DNA of 64,000 bases from NCBI GenBank assembly GCA_021806645.1, contig JAJZQX010000010.1:104055-168054 (forward strand). Direction: 5' to 3'. The translations under genes were made by a program, and so were the position numbers. Positions 26,068-38,027 of the stretch are shown in pieces. Numbering within the stretch: position 1 is the stretch's first letter; each line of letters starts with the position of its first letter. The notes below the pieces were generated by a model. The model made no database searches. It saw only the letters and a list, made by a program, of their open reading frames with translations, and was not told the DNA's origin. The stretch comes from Myxococcales bacterium (GTDB taxonomy: Bacteria; Myxococcota; Myxococcia; Myxococcales; Anaeromyxobacteraceae).

Positions 26068-26073
26068 TAGAGT
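26068..26073 (+). promoter_or_regulatory. -10-like box TAGAGT
   Basis: GTAGAGTC lies with its hexamer ending 10 nt before the ATG at 26084. The same octamer recurs upstream of the oligoendopeptidase gene (57659-57666). No -35 match seen. Confidence 0.35.
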
Positions 26074-26083
26074 CACCCTTCGG

Positions 26084-27886
26084 ATGGCCTCCCTCGATCC
26101 CGTTGCCTTCCTGCGCGCCACGCCGCCGTTCCACGCGCTGCCCGCGGCGCTCTTCGACGCGGCCGCCGGCTCGCTCGAGATCGGCTACTACCCGGCCGGC
26201 GCGCAGCTGATCCGCGTCGGGGCCGAGCCGCTGCAGCACCTCTACGTCATCCGCAAGGGCTCGGTCCGGCTGGAGCGCGATGGGCAGACGCTGCAGGTCC
26301 TGGAGGAGGGGGAGACCTTCGGGTACACCTCGCTCATCACCGGGAAGGCCACGCTCGACGTGCGGGTGGAGGAGGACCTGCTCGCCTACCGGCTGCCGGC
26401 GGCGCAGTTCCAGCGGCTCCTGGGCAATGCGCAGTTCGCCGGTCACTTCGCGGTCGGGCTCTCGCAGCGGCTCAAGAGCAGCCTCGAGCTCTCCCCCGTC
26501 ACCACCTTCAAGGCCGATCTGCAGCGGGAGGTGGGGCAGCTGCTCCGGCGGCCCGCCATCTGGGTGGAGGCCGACGCCAGGGTCGGCGAGGCGGCGCGGG
26601 TCATGCGCGACCAGAAGGTCTCGTCGGTGCTGGTCCGCGGCGACCCGCCCGGGATCGTCACCGACCGTGACTTCCGCAACCGCGTGCTGGCCGAGGGGCT
26701 TGGGCCCGAGACGCCGGTCGCCACCATCGTCTCGTGCCCGCTGATGGCCGTGGAGGCCACCACCCCCGTCTCGGCCGCCTGGACCACGCTGCTCGACACC
26801 GGCAACCACCACCTGCCCATCCGCCGCGGCGACGAGATCGTGGGCGTCCTCACCTCCACCGATCTGCTCAAGGTCCACGCCCCGGGCCCGGTGGCGGTAC
26901 TGCGGCGGGTGGAGCGGATGGCCGACCGGTCGGGCCTGCCCGGTTACGCCGCCAAGGTGACCGAGATGGTGGCGTCGCTGCTGGCCGGCGGCCTGGCGGC
27001 CGACCTCATAGCCGGCTACGTGGCGCGGCTCAACGACGCGCTGCTGCGGCGCCTGCTCACCTTCGCGGAGGGCGACCTGGGGCCGCCGCCGGCGCCCTAC
27101 GCCTGGGTGGTGATGGGCTCGGAGGGGCGCATGGAGCAGACCCTCCTCACCGACCAGGACAACGCGCTGGTCTTCGACGACGCCGGCGAGCCGGAGCGCG
27201 CCTGGTACCGGTCGCTGGCCGAGCGCGTCAACGCCGACCTGGAGGCGGCCGGCTTCCCGCCCTGCCACGGCGGCTACATGGCTCGGAACTGGGCGGGCAC
27301 GGTGTCGGAGTGGGTGCAGCGCTTCGCCGGCTGGTTCGAGGCGAGGAAGCCGCAGGAGTTGCTGGCGGCCTCCACCTTCTTCGACTTCCGCAAGGTGGGG
27401 GGCGCGCTCGACCTCGAGCCGCTGGAGGCCGCGCTCGGCAGCACCGCGCAGCACCCCATCTTCCTCCGCTACCTGGCCAGCGCCGCGCTCGACCTGCGCC
27501 CGCCCAACACGCTGCTCCTGCGGCTGCGCGAGTCGACCGAGCTCGACCTGAAGATGCAGGGGCTGGCCCCCATCGTGCTGCTGGCCCGCTGCTACGGGCT
27601 GGAGATCGGCTCGCGCGAGCGGAACACCCACGCCCGGCTCGAGGCGGCGGTGAAGGCCGGCTTGATGAGCCAGGAGGTCTTCAACGTGGTGGGCGAGGCC
27701 TACAGGTTCCTGCTCGGGCTGCGGCTGCGGGTGCAGCTCAAGCTGGCCTCCGAGGGGAAGCCGGCCGGCAACAAGCTGGCCTTCAGCGACCTCTCCGCCA
27801 TCGAGCGCAGCCGCCTGAAGGACGCCTTCCGCGCCGTCAAGGGCTGGCAGGACATGGCGGCCTACCACTACCAGGCCTCCTTTTAG
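26084..27886 (+). CDS. cNMP-binding, CBS-pair, DUF294 nucleotidyltransferase-like protein
   Basis: 600 residues. A cyclic-nucleotide-type beta-roll (8-120, LEIGYYPAGAQLIRVGAEPL), two CBS domains (about 150-275, SSVLVRGDPPGIVTDRDFRN, HHLPIRRGDEIVGVLTSTDL), then a GlnD-like nucleotidyltransferase core with VVMGSEGRMEQTLLTDQDNA carrying the GS and D-x-D metal residues, and a helical C-terminal substrate-binding half. Such proteins are common beside acetate permease and exonuclease genes, as here. They probably sense nucleotides and modify a target, but the target is not known. Start ATG 26084. Confidence 0.88.
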   Translation: MASLDPVAFLRATPPFHALPAALFDAAAGSLEIGYYPAGAQLIRVGAEPLQHLYVIRKGSVRLERDGQTLQVLEEGETFGYTSLITGKATLDVRVEEDLLAYRLPAAQFQRLLGNAQFAGHFAVGLSQRLKSSLELSPVTTFKADLQREVGQLLRRPAIWVEADARVGEAARVMRDQKVSSVLVRGDPPGIVTDRDFRNRVLAEGLGPETPVATIVSCPLMAVEATTPVSAAWTTLLDTGNHHLPIRRGDEIVGVLTSTDLLKVHAPGPVAVLRRVERMADRSGLPGYAAKVTEMVASLLAGGLAADLIAGYVARLNDALLRRLLTFAEGDLGPPPAPYAWVVMGSEGRMEQTLLTDQDNALVFDDAGEPERAWYRSLAERVNADLEAAGFPPCHGGYMARNWAGTVSEWVQRFAGWFEARKPQELLAASTFFDFRKVGGALDLEPLEAALGSTAQHPIFLRYLASAALDLRPPNTLLLRLRESTELDLKMQGLAPIVLLARCYGLEIGSRERNTHARLEAAVKAGLMSQEVFNVVGEAYRFLLGLRLRVQLKLASEGKPAGNKLAFSDLSAIERSRLKDAFRAVKGWQDMAAYHYQASF

Positions 27887-27916
27887 TGCTCCGCCGCCAG
27901 CGGGGTAGAATGGCCC

Positions 27917-28516
27917 GTGTTCTTCTCCTCGCCCGCCTGGGACTCGGTCACCTACTGGTCTCTCGACATCGAGACCGGCGGGCTCGACCCGAGGCGGGAT
28001 CCCGTCATCGCGCTCGGGATGCTCCCCATCCGCGCCGGCATCATCCGCCTCGGCGAGGCCTACCGCACGCTGGTGCGCCCGGAGGCGGGGCGCGAGATCC
28101 GGCCGGAGTCGGTGCTGGCCCACCAGCTGGTCAAGGGCGAGGTGGGCGAGGCGCCGCCGCTGCCAGAGGTGCTGGGCGAGGTGGACCGCCGAGTGCGCCA
28201 TGGGGCGCTGCTGGTCCACCAACAAGGGATCGACGTGGCCTTCCTAAGGCAGGCCTTCGCGCGCCACGGCCGGCGCTGGCCGGCGCCGCCCGTCGTCGAC
28301 ACCGTGGCGCTGCTCCGGACGCTCAACCACCGGCGGCGCTTCACCAACCCCGACTACGCCGAGACCGAACCGAGCGTCAACCTGACCGAGGCCCGGCGCC
28401 GCTGCGGTCTCCCCGACTACCAGGCCCACGACGCCTTGACCGACGCCATCGCCACCGCCGAGCTCTTCCTCTACCTGCGCGGCGCGCTCGGCGCCAGGAC
28501 GCTGCGGCAGCTCTGA
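27917..28516 (+). CDS. DnaQ-like 3'-5' exonuclease
   Basis: 199 residues. DEDD-type active site: D17 and E19 in SLDIETGGLDP, a middle motif LLVHQQGIDVAFLRQAF, and HDALTDAIATAEL with the final H and D (DEDDh). These are residues of the DNA polymerase III epsilon/RNase T family. Size and lack of other domains fit a stand-alone proofreading or processing nuclease. GTG 27917 follows a TAGAAT box by 5 nt with no Shine-Dalgarno. It is 30 bp from the DUF294 gene, a pairing seen in many proteobacteria. Confidence 0.85.
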   Translation: MFFSSPAWDSVTYWSLDIETGGLDPRRDPVIALGMLPIRAGIIRLGEAYRTLVRPEAGREIRPESVLAHQLVKGEVGEAPPLPEVLGEVDRRVRHGALLVHQQGIDVAFLRQAFARHGRRWPAPPVVDTVALLRTLNHRRRFTNPDYAETEPSVNLTEARRRCGLPDYQAHDALTDAIATAELFLYLRGALGARTLRQL

Positions 28517-28529
28517 GGCCGGGGCCCCC

Positions 28530-29273
28530 ATGAAGCTCGCCCTGTTCGCCGACATCCACGCCAACCTCGAGGCGCTCGAGGCCTGCCTCGAGCACGCCGA
28601 GGAGCAGGGGGCCGAGGAGGTCGCCTTCCTCGGTGACCTGGTCGGCTACGGCGCCGACCCGGCCGCGGTGCTGGAGCGGGTCCGGGCGCAGGCGGCGGCC
28701 GGGGCGGTGATGGTGCGCGGCAACCACGACGCCGCGGTGGTGGCGGCGGGCGCCGACACCATGAACCGGAGCGCCGAGGCGGCGGTGGACTGGACCCGCC
28801 AGCAGCTCGACCAGGCCCAGCTGGCTTTCCTGGCGGCGCTGCCGCTGACGGCCCGGCGCGACGCCGTCCTCTTCGTCCACGCCAGCGCCGACCGGCCCGC
28901 CGACTGGACCTACATCCACGACGCCCCGGGAGCCGCCCAGAGCGTGGCCGCGGCGCGCGCCACCTGGGTCTTCTCGGGCCACGTCCACCAGCAGGCCCTC
29001 TACCACCTCAGCCCGGCCGGCCACGCCCTGCCGTTCAAGCCGGTGCCCGGGGTGGCCATCCCGGTCCCGGCCCACCGCCGCTGGCTGGCGGTGGCCGGCT
29101 CGGTCGGCCAGCCGCGCGACGGCAACACCGCGGCCTGCTACGCCATCTTCGACACCGGCCGGGCCACGCTGACGTTCCACCGGGTGCCCTACGACTGGTC
29201 GGTGGCGGCGGCCAAGATACGCGCCGCCGGCCTGCCGGAGTTCCTGGCTCGCCGGCTGGAGCGCGGCGAATGA
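28530..29273 (+). CDS. Calcineurin-like metallophosphoesterase
   Basis: 247 residues. All metal-site blocks are present: D8-x-H10 (FADIHANLEAL), G-D36 (FLGDLVGYG), GNHD (64-67) and GHVHQQ near residue 151. The order and size fit the YfcE-like/ApaH-like small phosphodiesterases that act on phosphodiesters or nucleotides; the natural substrate is unknown. The gene starts 13 bp after the exonuclease and its stop overlaps the next start (ATGA), so a four-gene operon is likely. Confidence 0.88.
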   Translation: MKLALFADIHANLEALEACLEHAEEQGAEEVAFLGDLVGYGADPAAVLERVRAQAAAGAVMVRGNHDAAVVAAGADTMNRSAEAAVDWTRQQLDQAQLAFLAALPLTARRDAVLFVHASADRPADWTYIHDAPGAAQSVAAARATWVFSGHVHQQALYHLSPAGHALPFKPVPGVAIPVPAHRRWLAVAGSVGQPRDGNTAACYAIFDTGRATLTFHRVPYDWSVAAAKIRAAGLPEFLARRLERGE

Positions 29274-30685
29274 ACACCAACCTCCAGCCCGGCGACCTCC
29301 TCGATGGATTCACGCTGGGTGACCAGCTGCACGGCGGTGGGATGGGGATCATCTTCCGCGCCACGCCGCCGGCCGGGCGCCCCGAGCTCGACTTTCCGCT
29401 CCTCGTCAAGGTGCCTCGCCTCGGCCCAGGTGAGCCGTCGGAGACGGTGGTCACCTACGAGGTGGAGGCCATGGTCCACGCCACGCTCTCCGGGCCACAC
29501 GTCCCGCGCTTCGTGGCCGCCGGCGATCTCGCGGTCCAGCCCTACCTGGTGATGGAGTTCGTGGAGGGTGCGTCGCTCCGGCAGTGGACCGGGAAGGGGC
29601 CGCTGGAGGCGGCCGAGGTGGCGCGGCTGGGGGCGGCGGTGGCCCGCGCGCTCCATGCGCTCCACTTGCAGGAGGTGGTGCACCTCGACCTCAAGCCGGG
29701 CAACGTCATCTTCCGCCCGGGCGGTGAGGCGGTGCTGGTCGACTTCGGGCTGTCCCGCCACGCCCACTTCCCTGACCTGCTGGCCGAGGAGTTCCGCCAC
29801 CCCATGGGCTCGGGACCGTACATCTCGCCGGAGCAGGTGCTGGGCGTGCGGCAGGATCCTCGCAGCGACGTCTTCGCGCTCGGTGTCATCCTCTACGAGC
29901 TGGCGACCGGGCGCTATCCATTCGGCGCCCCCACCAGCCAGCGCGCCTTGCGCCACCGGCTCTGGCACATCCCGGTGTCGCCGCGCCGGCTGGCCCCGGC
30001 CTGCCCGGAGTGGCTGCAGGAGGTGATCCTGCGCTGCCTCGAGGCGCAGGCCGCGGATCGCTACGCCTCGGCGGCCCAGGTGGCCGCCGACCTGACGCAC
30101 CCCGAGCAGGTGACGGTGGGCGAGCGGGGGCGGCGGCTGCGCCGGCCCGGGCTGGGGACGCTGCTCAAGCGCTGGATCATGGCGACCGGCTACGAGCCCT
30201 CGCCGCTAGATCGGCCCAGCCAGCAGCTGGCCACCGCGTCGATCGTGCTGGCGGCGGTGGCCACGCGGCACAGGAACGAACAGCGCTTCCAGGTGCTTCG
30301 CGAGGTGGTGAAGCGGCTGCTGGCCATCGACCCCGACCGGCGGCTCACCTGCGTCACCGTCATCCCGCCAGCCTCGGAGCTGGCCGGCGGCAGGGAGGAG
30401 GAGGCGGGCACCTCGCTGCGCATCAAGCACCTGGTACGGTTGCGCAACTGGGCCGAGCCGCTCGAGCTGCCGCCCGAGCGGATCAGCTACCACGTCATCG
30501 AGTCGGGGGATCCGGCCGCTGCGCTGCTGGAGTACGCCCGTGTCAACCAGGTGGACCACGTGGTGATCGGCGCGCCGCCGGCGGACGTGCCGATGAAGAG
30601 CAGCTTCGTCTCCACGCGGGTGGCCGCCGAGGCGCCCTGCTCGGTGACCGTGGTGCGGCCGCGCGCGGGGAGCCGCGAGAGCTAG
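29270..30685 (+). CDS. Ser/Thr protein kinase fused to a universal stress protein domain
   Basis: 471 residues. Kinase domain about 12-290: glycine loop QLHGGGMGIIF, K47 (LLVKVPR), HLDLKPGN (D140, N145; arginine of HRD replaced by leucine), DFG D158 and YISPEQ. No membrane helix. Residues about 318-465 form a UspA-like domain (TASIVLAAVATRHRNEQRFQ, ending VDHVVIGAPPADVP and APCSVTVVRP); the ATP-binding G-2x-G-9x-G/S motif is only partly kept. The fusion suggests a soluble kinase whose activity is tuned by the Usp domain under stress. Overlaps the phosphoesterase gene by 4 bp. Its TAG stop is shared back to back with the otsB stop. Confidence 0.9.
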   Translation: MNTNLQPGDLLDGFTLGDQLHGGGMGIIFRATPPAGRPELDFPLLVKVPRLGPGEPSETVVTYEVEAMVHATLSGPHVPRFVAAGDLAVQPYLVMEFVEGASLRQWTGKGPLEAAEVARLGAAVARALHALHLQEVVHLDLKPGNVIFRPGGEAVLVDFGLSRHAHFPDLLAEEFRHPMGSGPYISPEQVLGVRQDPRSDVFALGVILYELATGRYPFGAPTSQRALRHRLWHIPVSPRRLAPACPEWLQEVILRCLEAQAADRYASAAQVAADLTHPEQVTVGERGRRLRRPGLGTLLKRWIMATGYEPSPLDRPSQQLATASIVLAAVATRHRNEQRFQVLREVVKRLLAIDPDRRLTCVTVIPPASELAGGREEEAGTSLRIKHLVRLRNWAEPLELPPERISYHVIESGDPAAALLEYARVNQVDHVVIGAPPADVPMKSSFVSTRVAAEAPCSVTVVRPRAGSRES

Positions 30686-31478
30686 TGCCCGGCCCCAGCT
30701 CGCGTCGTCCTCCGGCGCGGACCCGCTCCGGCCGCCTGGCGGGCCTCGACGAGCCGCTCCAGGAGCACGTCCACGTCGGCACGGCGGCGGAGCCATGAGC
30801 GGGCCAGGCTGGAGGGACTCCGGCCCACCCGGACCATGACCGACGGGACGTCGAGGTGCGCCCCAAAGGCCGCCTCGTCGGTCACGTCGTCACCGACGAA
30901 CAGGACCCGCTCCGCGCCAGCCAGTTCCACCAGTCGCCGGAGCGCCGTCCCCTTGTCGCCGGCCCGCGCGGGCACCAGGTTCACGACCTTCTTCCCGGGG
31001 ACGACGGCCGCTCCGGGAAGGCCCTCGATGGCCTCGCCGATGCGAACCGCCGCCTCGCGCGGGTGGCGGCTGTGGCGGTAGTGCACGGCCAGTGAGAGGG
31101 GCTTGACCTCGAGTTCGACGCCGTCCACCCCGGCCAGCCGGGACGCCAGGCGGGCGCGCCAGCCGGCGACCAGCGTCCGCCAGGCACGATGCGCCCGCAC
31201 CTCGCCGGGCCATTCCGCCCCGTGCGAACCGACGACCCACCGCGGGGCGACGCCCTCGAGGCGCGCTCGAACGTCCCTTGCCGCCCGCCCGCTCAGCACC
31301 GCCACCGGGAACAGCCGCGCCACCCGCTCCAGGATGGTGCGGGTGCGTCCTCCGAGCGCGGCCGCGTCCCGGTCCTTCACGATGGGCGCCAGGGTCCCGT
31401 CGAAGTCGAGGACGATCAGGGTTCCCGGCCGCGCCAGCGACTCGACCACCCCCGCCATCCCGGTCGAGAGCAGGTCGC

Positions 31479-31482
<4 letters not shown>
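30682..31482 (-). CDS. otsB: Trehalose-6-phosphate phosphatase
   Basis: 266 residues from ATG 31482. HAD phosphatase with nucleophile motif LIVLDFDGTLAPI, motif II AVLSGRAARDV, and LFVGDDVTDEAAFG, the trehalose phosphatase pattern; EVKPLSLAVHYRHS is also typical. It removes phosphate from trehalose-6-phosphate. The start overlaps the stop of otsA (ATGA), so both enzymes are made together. The stop lies in a CTAG shared with the convergent kinase gene. Confidence 0.93.
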
Positions 31483-33737
<2,255 letters not shown>

Positions 33738-33917
33738 GTGTAGAGCAACTGACGCGGGAGGTCAAAACGAATCGGCCCCCAGGCCTTCCCCTGATGCCCA
33801 GCCCCCCGGGCGCGGCACCCGGCATGCGGCCGCCGCTTGCCCCGGCGCCGCCCACCGGGATACGGATCGAAGAGGGCCGGGGAGAGCGCCCGGCACCGCT
33901 TCCAGTGGAGGAGCCGC

Positions 33918-35570
<1,653 letters not shown>

Positions 35571-35574
35571 CGGG

Positions 35575-37113
35575 TCAGGCGCGGTCGAAGAGGCCGGAGA
35601 GCCCGCCCAGCCTGGCGGCCAGCGCGGCGGTGAGCTGCCCCTCGCGGAGGCGCCAGCGCCAGTTCCCAGCCGCGGTGCCCGGCCGGTTCATGCGCGCCTC
35701 GCTCCCCAGCCCGAGCAGGTCCTGCACCGGGGCGATCGCCGTGTCCGCGACCGAGGCCTGCAGCGCGCGCAGCATCGCCCAGGGCATGTCGCGGCCATCG
35801 GTGTCGAGGTAGCGACGCGCCAGCGCCTTCTCCTCCGCGACGCCGGCGGGGGTCCGGGTGGAGTCACCGCCCCCGCTGGCCCACCAGCCGGCCACGGTGT
35901 CGTTGTCGTGGGTCCCGGTGTAGGCGACCAGGTCCCGCTGGTAGCGGTGCGGCCTGAAGCCGGGCGCCTGGGGATCGGTCCCGAAGGCGAACTGTAGGAT
36001 GGCCATGCCGGGGAGGCCGAAGGCGCGTCGCAGCGCCTCGACGGCCGGCGTGATGACGCCGAGGTTCTCGGCCACGAAGGGGAGGCGGCCCAGCTCACGC
36101 CGTAGCCGGTCGAAGACGGCCGCGCCGGGCCCGGGCCACCAGGCGCCGTCCTCGGCCGTGGTGGCGCCGGCGGGGACGGCCCAGTAGGCCTCGAAGCCGC
36201 GGAAGTGGTCGAGCCGCACCTCGTCCACCCAGGCCAGGGCTGCCCGCGCCCGCTCGGCGAAGAAGCCGGCGCAGCCGTCGAACCGATCCTCCCAGCGGTA
36301 GAGCGGGTTGCCCCAGCGCTGGCCGGTGGCCGAGAAGTAGTCGGGTGGGACCCCCGCGACCGCCGTGGGTGCGCCCTGCTCGTCGAGCCGGAACAGGTCG
36401 CGCCGCGCCCAGACCTCGGCGCTGTCGTGGGCCACGTAGATGGGGAGATCGCCCATGAGCTGGACGCCGCGGGCCTGGCCATGAGCGCGCAGCGCCCGCC
36501 ACTGCCGGTCGAAGAGGAACTGGGCCACCACCTGAGCCTCGATCTCCGCCCCGAGCCGGCCCGTGGCGCGGGCCAGCGCCGGCGCGTCCCGACCGGCCAG
36601 CTCGGGCGCCCAGGCCGGCCACGGCGCGCGCCGGTGGGCGGCCTTGAGGGCCAGGAAGAGCGCCAGGTCCGGGAGCCAGCCTGCCCGCGCCTCCCGGAAG
36701 ACCTCCAGGTCCCGCCGCAGCGCGCCGCCGGCACGCCCGTCGAAGCGCTCACCCACGTGGCGGAGCATGGCCTCCCGGCGAGGGATGAGGGCACCGAAGT
36801 CGACCGGGCCGTCGCCCGGGGCGCGGGCCTGCCCAAGCTCCACCGGCGTGAGCAGGCCGTCCTCGACCAGCAGCTCGGGGCTGATGAGCAGCGGGTTCCC
36901 GGCCAGGGCGCCCGGCGACTGGTACGGGGAGTCGCCGTAGCCGGTGGGGCCGAGCGGGAGCACCTGCCAGACCCGCTGGCCGGCCTCCGCGAGGAAGTCG
37001 GAAAAGGCGCGAGCGCGGGGACCGAGGTCGCCGATCCCGAACGGACCCGGTAGCGAGGTGGGGTGGAGCAGCAGGCCGCTGCGGCGGGCGGGCGTGGGTT
37101 CCGGCTCGGTCAA
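35575..37113 (-). CDS. malQ: 4-alpha-glucanotransferase (amylomaltase, GH77)
   Basis: 512 residues. GH77 features: SGLLLHPTSLPGPFGIGDLG at the N-terminus, nucleophile in DEVRLDHFRGFEAYWAVPAG, acid in PFVAENLGVITPAVEALR, and YTGTHDNDTVAGWW. It transfers alpha-1,4-glucan segments between maltodextrins, providing maltose or glucose units that TreS could use. Start is TTG 37113, with AGGGA 9 nt before it. Its upstream edge is 13 bp from the terminal repeat of the 37127 element, which may therefore have displaced or supplied the promoter. Confidence 0.92.
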   Translation of the reverse strand: MTEPEPTPARRSGLLLHPTSLPGPFGIGDLGPRARAFSDFLAEAGQRVWQVLPLGPTGYGDSPYQSPGALAGNPLLISPELLVEDGLLTPVELGQARAPGDGPVDFGALIPRREAMLRHVGERFDGRAGGALRRDLEVFREARAGWLPDLALFLALKAAHRRAPWPAWAPELAGRDAPALARATGRLGAEIEAQVVAQFLFDRQWRALRAHGQARGVQLMGDLPIYVAHDSAEVWARRDLFRLDEQGAPTAVAGVPPDYFSATGQRWGNPLYRWEDRFDGCAGFFAERARAALAWVDEVRLDHFRGFEAYWAVPAGATTAEDGAWWPGPGAAVFDRLRRELGRLPFVAENLGVITPAVEALRRAFGLPGMAILQFAFGTDPQAPGFRPHRYQRDLVAYTGTHDNDTVAGWWASGGGDSTRTPAGVAEEKALARRYLDTDGRDMPWAMLRALQASVADTAIAPVQDLLGLGSEARMNRPGTAAGNWRWRLREGQLTAALAARLGGLSGLFDRA

Positions 37114-37126
37114 GGCTGTTGGTCCC

Positions 37127-37307
37127 TAGTGCCCCGCCCCAGGCAAGATGACTACTGCGAGCGCCGATCCTCTCGCTGCGGCAGGCGGCCTCGTCGGTCC
37201 GCTGCTCAGCGTAGCGCTGCTACGCTTCCGCTGCTCCCTCCTCAGGCGCCAGCCTCGCTTCGGTCTCGACGCTCTCGTCACATCATCTTGCCTGGGGCGG
37301 GGCACTA
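37127..37307. repeat. 181-bp MITE-like element with perfect 25-bp terminal inverted repeats
   Basis: The left end 37127-37151 begins TAGTGCCCCGCCCCAGG and ends CAAGATGA; 37283-37307 is its exact reverse complement over all 25 bases. The outermost TA dinucleotides could be a TA target duplication, as in IS630/mariner-type elements. The 131-bp interior has no convincing ORF. At its centre is a hairpin, AGCGTAGC-GCT-GCTACGCT (37208-37226), flanked by two direct copies of TCCGCTGCTC. The element fits between the malQ start and the mscS-like stop codon. Confidence 0.8.
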
Positions 37308-38015
37308 CTAGAGGTGGTGAATCTGGTCGCTCGACGGTGTGTCTCGTCTCTCGGACTCCTGGAACCTCCGCTCCAGCGACCTGGCCACCACCTCCCTGGC
37401 CCCCAGCCCGACGGCGAGCGACAGCGCCAGGACGATGCCGCCGAAGAGGATGCCGAAGGCGGCCGTGAGGATGGTCCCGCCGATGCCACACTGCTCGAGC
37501 GCCATGGCCGAGGCCAGGACGAGCAGGAGCCAGCGGGCGCCCAGCCCGAGGAGCCGGGCCGAGTTGAGCCCCATGTTGACGGCTCCGATGAGGACGCTCC
37601 GCTCCAGGGCTCTCGAGCCGGCGACCCCGGCCGCCAGGATCACCAGCCCCATCAGGAGGTGCGGCACGTAGTCGAGGAGCCGGAGCGCCAGGGCGCTGGT
37701 GGCGCTCGACTCGAGGACGCTCAGGCCGACCAGGAACCCGGTGGCCACCACCGTCCCCGCCACCAACCTCGCCGCGAAGCGCGTGGGGCCGGGGTCGCCG
37801 ACCTTGGCGGGCGGCGCCATGCCCCACTCGCGCAGGCGACGGTCGACCTCGAGCCGGGACCCGACCCGGCGCACCAGGGCGGAGGCCACCAACGCCACGG
37901 CCGCCGAGAAGACGGTGAGCAGGATCGTCGCCAGCAGGCCGGGGAGCAGCCGGGCCATCGTCTGCGTGATGCGCTGGACGGCCTCCAGGAACGTGATCTT
38001 GGTCTGGCTCCACAT
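37308..38015 (-). CDS. Mechanosensitive-channel-type membrane protein (conserved TM helix)
   Basis: 235 residues with five or so hydrophobic segments (about 22-48, 83-101, 110-132, 155-175, 182-206). The glycine/alanine-rich segments with conserved phase (TILTAAFGILFGGIVLALSLAVGLGAREVV, given here as its two halves TILTAAFGILFGG and VLALSLAVGLGA) match the conserved TM helix found in MscS-related proteins, but a full MscS beta domain is missing. Likely a small osmotic-release or accessory channel. ATG 38015 with GAGGAGG. Its TAG stop is directly followed by the TAGTGCC end of the 37127 element. Confidence 0.75.
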   Translation of the reverse strand: MWSQTKITFLEAVQRITQTMARLLPGLLATILLTVFSAAVALVASALVRRVGSRLEVDRRLREWGMAPPAKVGDPGPTRFAARLVAGTVVATGFLVGLSVLESSATSALALRLLDYVPHLLMGLVILAAGVAGSRALERSVLIGAVNMGLNSARLLGLGARWLLLVLASAMALEQCGIGGTILTAAFGILFGGIVLALSLAVGLGAREVVARSLERRFQESERRDTPSSDQIHHL

Positions 38016-38027
38016 GGCTCGTCCTCC

